Shown here: positions 25,310 to 33,995 of the stretch, one piece after another
Position numbering within the stretch: the first letter of the stretch is position 1
Layout: every line of letters starts with the position of its first letter
NCBI GenBank assembly: GCA_030123605.1
Contig: CP126123.1
Location: 2,708,001-2,772,000 of the forward strand
Length of the DNA: 64,000 bases
Direction of reading: 5' to 3'
DNA from: Nitrospira sp.
GTDB lineage: Bacteria > Nitrospirota > Nitrospiria > Nitrospirales > Nitrospiraceae
Notes under the pieces: generated by a model
Told to the model about the DNA's origin: nothing
What the model saw: the letters and a program-made list of their open reading frames with translations, nothing else
Databases searched by the model: none
Made by a program: the position numbers and the translations under genes

Positions 25310-26488
25310 ATGCGTTTCGCCTCAGCCCTCACCCGCAAGGGCGACGTGCAACAGGCAGCTGAAGAACTGATCCAGGCCATCAAGACGCAGTTGGGGCCCT
25401 CGCAGATCGATTTGGCCGTTCTGTTTATCTCGGCCGACCATGCGGAACTGGCCGAAACCCTCTCCTGTCAGCTTCGTAACGCATTAGCTCCACTGGCACT
25501 GGTCGGCTGCAGCGGCGAAGGGATCATCGCCACGGGCCGCGAAGTGGAAACCGGTGCAGCGGCAACTCTCTGGGCGGCCCACTTACCGGGAGTGACCGTA
25601 CAACCCCTGCATCTCTCCTTTTCCAACCTGCACGACCAATTTTCATTACGCGGGTGGCCGGAACCCCACGTTGCCGGTTCCGCGACCCCGGTCTTGCTGC
25701 TCTTTGCCGATCCCTTCTCCACCCCCATGCAAGATGTGTTTCCCCTCATGGAGGAACGTTATCCAGGAGCCGTGGCCCTCGGGGGGTTGGCGGGCGGCGG
25801 ACAGGATCTCGGCGGAAATCGACTCTTTCTCGATGACGAGGTCTATCACGACGGCCTGGTCGGCGTCGCCTTGACGGGGAACATCTCCGTTCGCACCGTC
25901 ATCTCACAAGGCTGTCGGCCCATCGGTGACCGGTGTATCGTCACCAAGGCGGAACACAATGTCATTCAGGAGCTCGGCGGAATCCCCGCCTTGCACTGTT
26001 TGCAGACGGTTTTCGGGCAACTCAGTCCGGATGAACGGGCGTTGGCCCAGCGGGCGCTGCACATCGGCATCGCCATGGATGAACAACGCGCCCGCTTCAC
26101 GCGCGGAGACTTCCTGATCCGCAATCTGATCGGCGCAGATCAAGAGACCGGCGCCATCGTCATCGGCGACGTCGTCCAGGAAGGGCAAACCGTTCAATTT
26201 CAGGTCCGTGATGCGCAGTCCGCCGACGAAGATCTTCGCGCCCTGCTCGCAGCCTCAGGCTCCGTCGAATCCTCAAAGCCCCTGGGAGCGCTGTTGTTCA
26301 GTTGTTGCGGTCGTGGGAGGGGCCTATTCGGCTCAGCGGACCATGATGCGTCGGTCCTCCAACAACAATTGGGTGCCATTCCCGTTGCAGGTTTTTTTGC
26401 CCAGGGCGAGGTGGGCCCGGTCGGAGGAAAAAATTTTCTTCACGGCTACACAGCCAGCATCGCGATCTTTTGCGAACCGGATCCATGA
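25310..26488 (+). CDS. FIST-domain sensor-like protein (FIST_N + FIST_C)
   Basis: About 392 residues from ATG 25310 (GTG 25286 is an alternative). The FIST_N part runs from [12 protein letters not shown] through [26 protein letters not shown] ends with [16 protein letters not shown] and ARWARS-like loop replaced by [19 protein letters not shown] proteins are thought to bind small ligands such as amino acids and to work with signalling proteins. There is no kinase or cyclase domain here. Confidence 0.85.
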   Translation: MRFASALTRKGDVQQAAEELIQAIKTQLGPSQIDLAVLFISADHAELAETLSCQLRNALAPLALVGCSGEGIIATGREVETGAAATLWAAHLPGVTVQPLHLSFSNLHDQFSLRGWPEPHVAGSATPVLLLFADPFSTPMQDVFPLMEERYPGAVALGGLAGGGQDLGGNRLFLDDEVYHDGLVGVALTGNISVRTVISQGCRPIGDRCIVTKAEHNVIQELGGIPALHCLQTVFGQLSPDERALAQRALHIGIAMDEQRARFTRGDFLIRNLIGADQETGAIVIGDVVQEGQTVQFQVRDAQSADEDLRALLAASGSVESSKPLGALLFSCCGRGRGLFGSADHDASVLQQQLGAIPVAGFFAQGEVGPVGGKNFLHGYTASIAIFCEPDP

Positions 26489-26564
26489 GGCGGCAACGGC
26501 ACCGAGGGGCCCTCTGCCGACGAAGGCCGATGCACCTGACCTGCTCTTGTACAAGGAGATGCTC

Positions 26565-27008
26565 ATGAAGACTCGCTTCCGCCTGATGACTTACGGTATC
26601 GTGTGTCTTTTATTATTGAGCATAGGGAGACCAACCATGGCACAGAGTGAAACCACCGGATCGAATCCTGAAGTCACCACAGAGTCCGGCTTGAAATATG
26701 TCGACCTGGTAGTGGGGACCGGTCGTGAAGCAACGGCAGGAAACCTTGCCACCGTCCACTACACCGGCTGGCTGACCAACGGGACCAAGTTCGACAGTTC
26801 TGTAGACCGGCGGGACCCCTTCTCCTTTCCGATCGGTTCCGGCAAGGTCATCAGGGGGTGGGATGAAGGAGTCGTCGGCATGAAAGTCGGCGGCAAGCGG
26901 AAATTGACCATCCCCCCGCAACTGGGCTACGGCTCCCGCGGAGCCGGCGGCGTCATTCCTCCCAATGCAACCCTCGTGTTCGATGTGGAATTGCTGGAGA
27001 TTCGATAG
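26565..27008 (+). CDS. Exported FKBP-type peptidyl-prolyl isomerase
   Basis: A 147-residue protein from ATG 26565; an AAGGAG six bases upstream decides between this ATG and the one at 26559. A signal ([16 protein letters not shown]) is followed by a single FKBP domain: [59 protein letters not shown]. It should fold proline-containing proteins in the periplasm. Confidence 0.92.
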   Translation: MKTRFRLMTYGIVCLLLLSIGRPTMAQSETTGSNPEVTTESGLKYVDLVVGTGREATAGNLATVHYTGWLTNGTKFDSSVDRRDPFSFPIGSGKVIRGWDEGVVGMKVGGKRKLTIPPQLGYGSRGAGGVIPPNATLVFDVELLEIR

Positions 27009-27066
27009 GACTGCTGCGTCCACGTCGCTCTCACGTCACCCTCAGAACGGACTTCATACAGATCCG

Positions 27067-28173
27067 ATGCGACAGACACCGCTGATCGACGCTCATCGTA
27101 AGGCACAAGCCAAGCTCGTGGACTTTGCCGGCTGGGAAATGCCCATCCACTATACCGGCGTCGTAGACGAATACCAGACGGTCCGGCGGCAGGCCGGGCT
27201 GTTCGATGTCAGTCACATGGGACGCATCAGCGTCACAGGACCGGGATCCCTCGCATTCTTGCAGCGCGTCACCACCAACGATGTCTCCAAACTGTCTGTG
27301 CACCAGTCGCAATATTCCATGGTCTGTACGCCCCAAGGCGGGATCAAAGACGACATCTTCATCTACCACGTGAAACCCTATGAATTTCTCGTCTGCGTCA
27401 ACGCATCCAACCGAGAAAAGATCGTCGCATGGTTGCAGGAGAACGTGGCGCAGGCCAAGGGCTGCAAAGTCCAAGACCATTCATCCACCCTCGCACAACT
27501 CGCGATCCAAGGCCCGGCCTCCCGTGACATCCTCACCGCAGCAGGCCTCTCTGAGTTGGCAACGCTGAAGATTCGTCACTGCCTGGACGCGACCCTGTGC
27601 GGTCAATCGACCCTGGTCACGCGAACCGGCTACACCGGTGAGTTAGGGTATGAATTGTATGTTCCGGCAGAGGGAGCAGCTGAGATCTGGAATCGGCTTC
27701 TTGAATCGGGCCGTCCGCATGGCATCAAACCGACCGGGTTGGGGGCGCGTGATTTGTTGCGGCTCGAGATGGCCTATCTCCTGTACGGAAACGACATGAA
27801 TGAGGGAACGACCCCGATCGAGGCCGGAGCGGAATGGGTCATGAAATTCGATAAGGGAGAGTTCATCGGTCGAACGGCATTATTCGCACAACAATCACGC
27901 GGAGCGACCAGACGACTCGTCGCCTTTGAGCTTGTTGAAAAGGCCGTCCCGCGGCATGGATTCAAGATTTTGAGTCACCTAGCCCCCCATGCTGTGATCG
28001 GCGAAGTTACCAGCGGGAATTTGTCTCCCTTGCTGCAGAAAGGGATCGGAATGGGATATGTCCCACCCGCAGCAGCTCAACCAGGCTCGTCGATCCTGAT
28101 CGATATTCGAGGCAAGTCCTGTCCAGCCCTGGTCGTCAAGCCCCCGTTTTACAAGAAAGCCGCCGCGTCGTAA
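27067..28173 (+). CDS. gcvT: Aminomethyltransferase, T-protein of the glycine cleavage system
   Basis: A 368-residue protein beginning MRQTPLIDAHRKAQAKLVDFAGWEMP, a standard GcvT start, with GLFDVSHMGRISVTGPG and GLGARDLLRLEMAYLLYGND. It transfers the methylene group of the H-protein-bound intermediate to tetrahydrofolate, releasing ammonia. gcvP lies 6 kb away on the other strand; gcvH is not in the window. A longer frame upstream overlaps the FKBP gene and is not needed. The Nudix gene follows three bases after the stop. Confidence 0.95.
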   Translation: MRQTPLIDAHRKAQAKLVDFAGWEMPIHYTGVVDEYQTVRRQAGLFDVSHMGRISVTGPGSLAFLQRVTTNDVSKLSVHQSQYSMVCTPQGGIKDDIFIYHVKPYEFLVCVNASNREKIVAWLQENVAQAKGCKVQDHSSTLAQLAIQGPASRDILTAAGLSELATLKIRHCLDATLCGQSTLVTRTGYTGELGYELYVPAEGAAEIWNRLLESGRPHGIKPTGLGARDLLRLEMAYLLYGNDMNEGTTPIEAGAEWVMKFDKGEFIGRTALFAQQSRGATRRLVAFELVEKAVPRHGFKILSHLAPHAVIGEVTSGNLSPLLQKGIGMGYVPPAAAQPGSSILIDIRGKSCPALVVKPPFYKKAAAS

Positions 28174-28176
28174 CCC

Positions 28177-28695
28177 ATGATCAAACCGATCTACAAAGGA
28201 AAGGTCGTCACCCTTAACGTCGATACGGTGCGTCTCCCGAACGGTCACACGATTGATCTGGAAGTCATCCGCCATCCCGGCGCCTCCGCCGTTGTCCCCC
28301 TGAAGGAGGACGGAACGGTCGTGCTGATTCGTCAATTCAGACACGCGGCAAACGGATTCATCTACGAGATCCCAGCCGGGAAACTGCATCCACAGGAAGA
28401 TCCGCTGGATTGTGCGGCCCGTGAGCTTGAAGAAGAAATCGGCTACAAGGCAGGCCGCTTCGAACTCCTCTCCAGTATTTGGACGGCTCCGGGCTTTGCC
28501 GACGAAGTCATCCACATCTATCTCGCGACGGGCCTGACGACGGGTACCCAGAACTTGGATCACGATGAAGTGTTGGAAGTGGTGGAAATGCCGCTGCGTG
28601 ACGCAATCTTGAAAATCGAAGATGGGACGATTCGAGACGGGAAAACGATCGTGGGGCTGCAGGCGGTCTACATACGACAGGAACGAAACCGGTGA
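28177..28695 (+). CDS. Nudix hydrolase, ADP-ribose pyrophosphatase type
   Basis: A 172-residue enzyme with a complete Nudix box GKLHPQEDPLDCAARELEEEIGY (about residues 68-90; pattern Gx5Ex7REUxEExGU). VVPLKEDGTVVLIRQFRH upstream is typical of ADP-ribose/ADP-sugar pyrophosphatases of the NudF kind. It is immediately downstream of gcvT and probably co-transcribed. Confidence 0.88.
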   Translation: MIKPIYKGKVVTLNVDTVRLPNGHTIDLEVIRHPGASAVVPLKEDGTVVLIRQFRHAANGFIYEIPAGKLHPQEDPLDCAARELEEEIGYKAGRFELLSSIWTAPGFADEVIHIYLATGLTTGTQNLDHDEVLEVVEMPLRDAILKIEDGTIRDGKTIVGLQAVYIRQERNR

Positions 28696-28704
28696 GCGAC
28701 TCAA

Positions 28705-28734
28705 GAGGTCTCCCGCCGCGAGGGGGGAGACCTC
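28705..28734 (+). terminator. Hairpin after the Nudix gene, no T-tract
   Basis: GAGGTCTCCC (28705-28714) pairs perfectly with GGGAGACCTC (28725-28734), ten bases after the stop. No T-run follows on either strand, but it lies between converging genes and could serve both. Confidence 0.55.
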
Positions 28735-28766
28735 TCAAGCCAGCTAGCCTCGCTAAGAGACGATAA

Positions 28767-28985
28767 TTACTTGCCGCCCTTATCCTTCTTCTTCTCTTCG
28801 CCGAACACGGTCTGGGACAGGTGTCCGCCCTTCTTCTCATCCTTCTTCTTCTCTTCACCGAAGAGGGTCTGGGAGAAGTGTCCGCCCTTCTTCTCGTCTT
28901 TCTTCTTCTCCTCACCGGCAAAGGAAGGAGCGCTGAACGCGACCAGCAATGCGGCCGCCATGACAGTCAACATCATCTTCTTCAT
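28767..28985 (-). CDS. Small exported lysine/glutamate-rich repeat protein (72 aa)
   Basis: A cleavable signal (MKKMMLTVMAAALLVAFSAPSFA) precedes two copies of a 19-residue unit, GEEKKKDEKKGGHFSQTLF and a near-identical one, plus a partial third (GEEKKKDKGGK). The mature peptide is about 49 residues, highly charged and probably unstructured. AGGAGGTGA is an ideal ribosome-binding site before the ATG, suggesting strong expression. Function unknown; metal or polyanion binding in the periplasm is a guess. Confidence 0.75.
   Translation of the reverse strand: MKKMMLTVMAAALLVAFSAPSFAGEEKKKDEKKGGHFSQTLFGEEKKKDEKKGGHLSQTVFGEEKKKDKGGK
28803..28916 (-). repeat. Two tandem 57-bp coding repeats
   Basis: Residues 24-42 and 43-61 of the small exported protein are encoded by two 57-bp units differing at a few positions; a partial unit continues to 28770. 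Confidence 0.8.
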
Positions 28986-29215
28986 ACTGACTCACCTCCT
29001 GTTATGTTGAGATTGCCGACCACCGACGGCTCCACACAAAAGCAAAGTTCTTGCCGAACGCGGAGACCGACCTAACTCCTTGTTTTTCAAAAATTTGAAT
29101 TACTGCCATTCCATCAATTCACCACATGGCTGACATCAGCCTGTGGCAGAATAGCCTGACTACTACTAAACCGCCTCATCGCTCGGATGAAACTCACCCA
29201 TCAAGGCGCGAGAAA

Positions 29216-29743
29216 ATGATGACTCCTGGATCTTCGCTTCCTGATCATCTCGCTCAGGACCTGCGCATCCTGTTTGTCGGCATCAATCCTGGGCTGCGCT
29301 CCGCCGCACTCGGCCACCATTATGCGGGGCCATCGAATCGTTTCTGGACACTGCTGTACGACGCGAACCTGGTACCAGAACGGCTGACCTATCGAGACGA
29401 CTGGCGCTTGCCTGCATGGGGGCTGGGACTCACCAATCTGGTTCCACGAGCCACAGCCGGTGTGGATGGCCTCACGTTGCAGGACTACGCAGCAGGCCGT
29501 CCGAGATTGATACAGAAGGTGCGCCGGTACCGCCCGCGTGCCGTCGCCATCCTGGGAATCACACTCTATCCCATCCTCTTTCCTCTCGAACCGAAAAAGA
29601 GTAGCCCGAAGCCGGGCCTGCAATCGATCACCCTGCACGGCTCCGACATCGTGCTTCTCCCCAACCCCAGCGGACGCAATGCATCCTATTCCTACCAGAC
29701 CATGCTGAGGGCCTTTCGCGCGTTGGCTACTTACCTGACTTGA
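29216..29743 (+). CDS. mug: G/U mismatch-specific DNA glycosylase
   Basis: About 175 residues from ATG 29216. Motif 1 VGINPGLRSAALGHHYAGPSNRFW and motif 2 LPNPSGRNAS match the Mug branch of the uracil-DNA glycosylase superfamily (GINPG and NPSG). The enzyme removes uracil or ethenocytosine opposite guanine. The frame is open back to ATG 29126, but the 30 extra residues are not typical of Mug. The 230 bp between this start and the 28985 ATG hold the upstream region of the repeat protein. Confidence 0.88.
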   Translation: MMTPGSSLPDHLAQDLRILFVGINPGLRSAALGHHYAGPSNRFWTLLYDANLVPERLTYRDDWRLPAWGLGLTNLVPRATAGVDGLTLQDYAAGRPRLIQKVRRYRPRAVAILGITLYPILFPLEPKKSSPKPGLQSITLHGSDIVLLPNPSGRNASYSYQTMLRAFRALATYLT

Positions 29744-29869
29744 CGAAGTAATCAGCAACCGATTCGGCCAACGCCTCACCATACCGATATCTTGGCATAG
29801 CAATCGGCCGGTGAATTGCTGTACACTTCATCCCCACTTTTCATGGTATCGAACCGATTCGGTCGTCTA

Positions 29870-30514
29870 ATGAAACGAATGGGAGCAGCGGCCATCATTT
29901 GGGCTGCCATATCGATTATCGCCCAACAGGCCTCCGCCGGTACTCCGGTTCAGCGACTGACTGCCGACTCGATGCATGAATGCGATCTCGGACGGCAGGC
30001 TCTGGACCGTGCGGCCAGGATTGAACATTTTGCTCGAGGTCAGGCTTTCGGCGAACAAGCCGTCGAGGCGGATGAGTCTTCTGCCGCGGCCCACTTCGCA
30101 CTCTTCTGCAATCTCGGCGAACAGATGCGGATCGACGGGGAACAGAGCATCGCGTCGATCTTGGGATTCCGCCGGATGATGAAGGAATTGAACCGCACCC
30201 TCGAACTGGCCCCAGACCATTTGGACGCATTGTCGGCCAGGGGAACTTTCCTGGTTCGTTTACCGGCACTGCTCGGGGGTGACAAAGAAAAGGGGGAAAT
30301 GCTCCTTCGCCAGGTGATCGATCGAGAACCGGCCGCCGTCAATGCCCGGTTGAGTTTGGCGAAAAGTTACTGCGCCGGAGGACGCCATGACGAAGCCGTC
30401 GCCATCGCCACCAAGGCACTGGACCTCGCACAGACACTTCAACGCGCCGACTTCATCCCCGAAGCCAGACAGGTCCTCTCCAGCCTACGAGCACAAGCGG
30501 CCAAAGGAAATTAG
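29870..30514 (+). CDS. Exported TPR-like protein (214 aa)
   Basis: The N-terminus KRMGAAAIIWAAISIIAQQASAG is signal-like. The rest is made of paired helices with TPR spacing, for example LNRTLELAPDHLDALSARGTFL and INARLSLAKSYCAGGRHDEAVAIATKAL-like repeats. It resembles periplasmic TPR proteins that act as scaffolds. ATG 29843 is an alternative start; neither has a clear ribosome-binding site. Confidence 0.68.
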   Translation: MKRMGAAAIIWAAISIIAQQASAGTPVQRLTADSMHECDLGRQALDRAARIEHFARGQAFGEQAVEADESSAAAHFALFCNLGEQMRIDGEQSIASILGFRRMMKELNRTLELAPDHLDALSARGTFLVRLPALLGGDKEKGEMLLRQVIDREPAAVNARLSLAKSYCAGGRHDEAVAIATKALDLAQTLQRADFIPEARQVLSSLRAQAAKGN

Positions 30515-30524
30515 GAAGGGACGC

Positions 30525-31442
30525 TCACGCCGAACGCACCCTTCTTGTCCCAAATCGACGCAACCATTCGATCTCGCGCCTGGCAGGCATCGATTCCTGC
30601 GCCCCACGCCTGGTCGTGGCCAAGGCGCCGGCCGCGTTGGCAAGCTCGATCGCGGTTCCGATCGACACCCCTTCAGCGACGGCACAAGCCAGCACACCGT
30701 TAAATGCATCTCCGGCGCCGGTCGAATCGATTGTGTCGACGAGAAAGGCCGGAATTGAGATCAGTTCCTTGTCGCGACACATCAACACCCCCTCCGCGCC
30801 GCATGTCACCACGACGGTCCTCTCTCCGCACATGGCCAACGCATGGATTGCTTCGGTGAGGTCTGCCGAACCGGCCAAGGTACAGGCTTCCTTTTTGTTC
30901 GGCGTCAGAATATCCGCCATTCGCAGGAGTTCGGACGGCAACGGACAGGCCGGAGCCGGATTGAGAATCGTCATGAGGCCCTGCCGTTTCGCCAGCGCCA
31001 ACGCTTCCTGAACGGTTTCCAGCGGAATTTCCATCTGAACCAAGAGCACGCGTGCGCCGGCCATCCGGTCGATGTTCTGCCGTATATCCTCGGGGGTGAG
31101 CCGTCCATTGCTGCCGGGAACCACTACGATTTGGTTGTCGCCCTCCTGATCGACCACAATCATCGCGACTCCGGTGGGAGCCTGGGCGTCACGCAGGACC
31201 ACGACTTGAGAGAGCCCCTGCGCGGCCAACTGTCGTTCCATCATCGATCCATTGTCATCCATCCCCAACTTGGTGAGGAAGACGACCTCCGCTCCGGCGC
31301 GTCTCGCCGCCAGGGCCTGATTCGCCCCCTTGCCGCCGAACGATTGCGTACAATGCTGTCCGAGCACGGTTTCCCCACGGCAGGGCAAGCGTTCGACCGT
31401 CGCCGTCAGATCGATGTTGCTTGAGCCGACGACTAGGACCAT
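30525..31442 (-). CDS. rbsK: Ribokinase (PfkB family)
   Basis: A 305-residue kinase starting VVGSSNIDLTATVERLPCRGETV, with the ribokinase GGKGANQALAARRAGAEV motif and the C-terminal PfkB signature DSTGAGDAFNGVLA, whose Asp is the catalytic base. It phosphorylates ribose at O5. It overlaps the nucleoside hydrolase gene by ten bases, and the pair would channel ribose from nucleosides to ribose-5-phosphate. Confidence 0.9.
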   Translation of the reverse strand: MVLVVGSSNIDLTATVERLPCRGETVLGQHCTQSFGGKGANQALAARRAGAEVVFLTKLGMDDNGSMMERQLAAQGLSQVVVLRDAQAPTGVAMIVVDQEGDNQIVVVPGSNGRLTPEDIRQNIDRMAGARVLLVQMEIPLETVQEALALAKRQGLMTILNPAPACPLPSELLRMADILTPNKKEACTLAGSADLTEAIHALAMCGERTVVVTCGAEGVLMCRDKELISIPAFLVDTIDSTGAGDAFNGVLACAVAEGVSIGTAIELANAAGALATTRRGAQESMPARREIEWLRRFGTRRVRSA

Positions 31443-32425
31443 GGGCAGAGCCTGGATCGCAGGAGATCCAACGTACGGGGCACATCCACATCGACTGCGA
31501 CAAGCATGTTCGAAATAGACTTCTGTTCAGGCTTGAGTACCCGTCGATCGGCGATGGTCATCCCACGAGCCACCTGCCCATCCTTTTCGACCGACACATG
31601 AAGCGATTCCATGGCCATCAGGGAGGGATCGACGGCAGCCAATACAGCCAGCGGATCGTGGAAATAGAACCGTCCATGGCCCTCCATCTGTTCGGCAAAA
31701 TCGAGTGCCTTGCCGGTGATATCCGCCACGATGCGACCGAGCGGATCGTACGATTCCGCCGCCCAGGTCGCCAGGGTGCTTCGCGCAGCCCACACCTTGG
31801 TCGTCACATCGAGCGGAATGAGCGTCAACGGAAGACATGCCTGAAACACTCGATGGGCGGCATGTGGATCTACGTAGATATTGAACTCGGCCGCCGGCGC
31901 CACATTGCCCGGGACGCCGATCGCACCCCCCATCACAATCACCGAATGAAACCTCTGAACCATCAGGGGGTTCACTTTCAACGCCAGGGCCACATTCGTC
32001 AGGGGCCCGAGCGTGATCAAGGTGAGTTCATCGGGGTAGCGCCGCACACAGTCATTCCACACCTCTTGAGCGGTGGAGAGCAGGGGCGGCAGTCTGGCCG
32101 GAGGATACCGAGGAGAGCCTCCGGGGGAGAGAATCACGTCCAGACCCCCAAGGCCATCGCTACCGAAGACCTTCACCGCCGTGACAAGGTCTTCCTCCAG
32201 CGGCCTGGCCGCTCCCTGTCCTATCAATAATCCGGATGGCGTCTTCGCGAGGTTGAGGATGCGACACAGATTCTTGGTCGCCTGCCCGACCGGCACATTG
32301 CCGCAAACGGTGGTCACTCCGACCACATCCAACTCCGGCGAGGCCAAGGCCAACAGGATTGCCAGAGCATCGTCGGCCCCTGAATCGGTATCGATGATGA
32401 CTCTGGTCGGATTTCGTCTCTGCAT
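31433..32425 (-). CDS. Inosine/uridine-preferring nucleoside hydrolase
   Basis: A 330-residue enzyme from ATG 32425. The calcium-binding N-terminus VIIDTDSGADDALAILLAL carries the DTDxGxDD motif; further hallmarks are VTTVCGNV and LTLITLGPLTNVALAL, and a later GGAIGVPGNVAPAAEFN. It hydrolyses ribonucleosides to base and ribose. The start lies two bases after the end of the upstream gene; ribokinase follows with overlap. Confidence 0.92.
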   Translation of the reverse strand: MQRRNPTRVIIDTDSGADDALAILLALASPELDVVGVTTVCGNVPVGQATKNLCRILNLAKTPSGLLIGQGAARPLEEDLVTAVKVFGSDGLGGLDVILSPGGSPRYPPARLPPLLSTAQEVWNDCVRRYPDELTLITLGPLTNVALALKVNPLMVQRFHSVIVMGGAIGVPGNVAPAAEFNIYVDPHAAHRVFQACLPLTLIPLDVTTKVWAARSTLATWAAESYDPLGRIVADITGKALDFAEQMEGHGRFYFHDPLAVLAAVDPSLMAMESLHVSVEKDGQVARGMTIADRRVLKPEQKSISNMLVAVDVDVPRTLDLLRSRLCPWS

Positions 32426-32427
32426 GC

Positions 32428-33339
32428 CTATCGAATGATCTGCCCGAGGGTCCCGTTGAGGTCCTGCGCACAACGAAACCCGGTTCCATGGTTGCGCATT
32501 GTCGGGCGAGACCCGTCGCGAACCGCACCGCGCAAAAAGGCTCGATGGTTGAGCCAAGACCCCCCACGCAGCACCTTGTACTCACCGGAGGCAGGCCCCG
32601 GTGGGTTCCGTTCCGGCGCAACCACATAGTAGGAAGGATCGTACCAATCGGCCACCCATTCCCACACATTCCCGGCCAACTGTTGCACCGCCTCCGGTGT
32701 CGCGCCTTGAGGCAAGGCTTGCTCTGTCACGGTCGCGATGCCCCGAGGGCCCTTCTGAGTCAGCAACATGACGCCTTCCTCCGCCCACCAGGCCTTGGCC
32801 TCTTCAGCGGAAGAAAATTCCCGCTCTGCCCAATAGGAAACCCCATTTGCGCGAGTGCGATCCCACTCATCGCCCCAAGGGAAGATTCGCCCGCCGGTCC
32901 CCCGCGCAGCCCTCTCCCATTCAGCTTCTCGGGGCAAACGCTTGCCTGCCCAACGACAAAACGCCTCCGCATCATGCCAATCGACATTGACTACCGGATG
33001 ATCCAGCAGGGAGGGGTCGAGATCACGCCCGGCCCACAAGTTGTACGATGGATCACAACAATGTTCCGGAATGCGGTGGCCGGTCGCTTGGAGAAATACG
33101 CGGTACCGGCGATTGGTCACCTCTTCGCGATCGAGGCGGAAGGCGTCGAGATACAGCGTGCGCTGCGGCACCTCATCCGGATCCCCCATCCCCTGAGGAG
33201 TACCCCGCACAAACGATCCCGCAGCAATCACGGCCATCTCATCTTGATCTTGAACCAAGGCTCCCGCTCCCGATGTGGTCGATAACAGCCCCGCACCAGC
33301 CAGCACAAGCGTGGAGACCCAGTGACCGGATCTCATCAC
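32428..33339 (-). CDS. Sulfatase-modifying-factor-like (FGE-sulfatase fold) exported protein
   Basis: A 303-residue protein with a signal sequence (WVSTLVLAGAGLLSTTSGAGA) and the FGE fold: EVTNRRYRVFL, PVVNVDWHDAEAFCRWAGKRLPREAEWERAARG, GNVWEWVADWY, YKVLRGGSWLNHRAFLRGAVRDG, GFRCAQD. The two redox Cys that true formylglycine-generating enzymes carry after GGSW are absent (Asn and Phe stand there), so it is probably not an FGE. The ATG overlaps the stop of the upstream gene (ATGA type). Confidence 0.85.
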   Translation of the reverse strand: MMRSGHWVSTLVLAGAGLLSTTSGAGALVQDQDEMAVIAAGSFVRGTPQGMGDPDEVPQRTLYLDAFRLDREEVTNRRYRVFLQATGHRIPEHCCDPSYNLWAGRDLDPSLLDHPVVNVDWHDAEAFCRWAGKRLPREAEWERAARGTGGRIFPWGDEWDRTRANGVSYWAEREFSSAEEAKAWWAEEGVMLLTQKGPRGIATVTEQALPQGATPEAVQQLAGNVWEWVADWYDPSYYVVAPERNPPGPASGEYKVLRGGSWLNHRAFLRGAVRDGSRPTMRNHGTGFRCAQDLNGTLGQIIR

Positions 33340-33995
33340 AGACCGATCCCCTCCTCGAGAATCGGGTCTGTAAAACGGGTGGAACGTGCGAGTCGTTCCA
33401 AGACCGTCTCGAAGGTCGACATCTCCTGGGGAGGGCCCATAAAAAAATAGAGCACGCAGGCATTCCCTGGGCCGAGCAATCCCAAGGCGCGACCGACCAT
33501 CTCGTCGCCCTGATAGGATCGGGCAATCGACGTTTCGGTTTCAACTTCGGATCCGATCGGGATAAACGAGAGGCCATGGAGCAACGACAGGGGTTGGCTC
33601 AACTGATCATGTAGAGACTCACGGTTCACGTCGGCAAGCGGAAAAATCATCCCCAGCCCCTTCCCCTCCTCGGCGATCAAAAACGGCATCGCGGAATCTT
33701 CCGGACGACTGCCGTGCCATCGGTCCGGAACGACGAAGGACCAGTCGGTCCCTGGAATTCTCAGCCTGGTGCCGGCGCGATAGGTCATCCTGGCCTCGAT
33801 GTCGAGCGGGCGGTCCTCCTGCTGAGGGTCGGCGATGGCGACCGGTCCCGACCAGGCCCAGACGAACGGAGGAAGCATGGAGGCGAGCAACACGGAGCAG
33901 AATAATCTCAGAAGAACTCCGCACAGATGCGGCAGGCGAAAGACGGCGATTCCGTCGGAGGAACCGACGCGCAAGCGGACCTTAGAACGCAGCAT
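33336..33995 (-). CDS. Exported protein of unknown function (219 aa)
   Basis: Read from ATG 33995, which overlaps the gcvP stop by 14 bp. A hydrophobic segment ([23 protein letters not shown]) serves as signal or anchor. The mature part has [17 protein letters not shown] and [31 protein letters not shown], which recalls PsbP/DUF1795-like domains but too weakly to name. Its stop overlaps the FGE-like start, so the two are coupled. Confidence 0.65.
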   Translation of the reverse strand: MLRSKVRLRVGSSDGIAVFRLPHLCGVLLRLFCSVLLASMLPPFVWAWSGPVAIADPQQEDRPLDIEARMTYRAGTRLRIPGTDWSFVVPDRWHGSRPEDSAMPFLIAEEGKGLGMIFPLADVNRESLHDQLSQPLSLLHGLSFIPIGSEVETETSIARSYQGDEMVGRALGLLGPGNACVLYFFMGPPQEMSTFETVLERLARSTRFTDPILEEGIGL

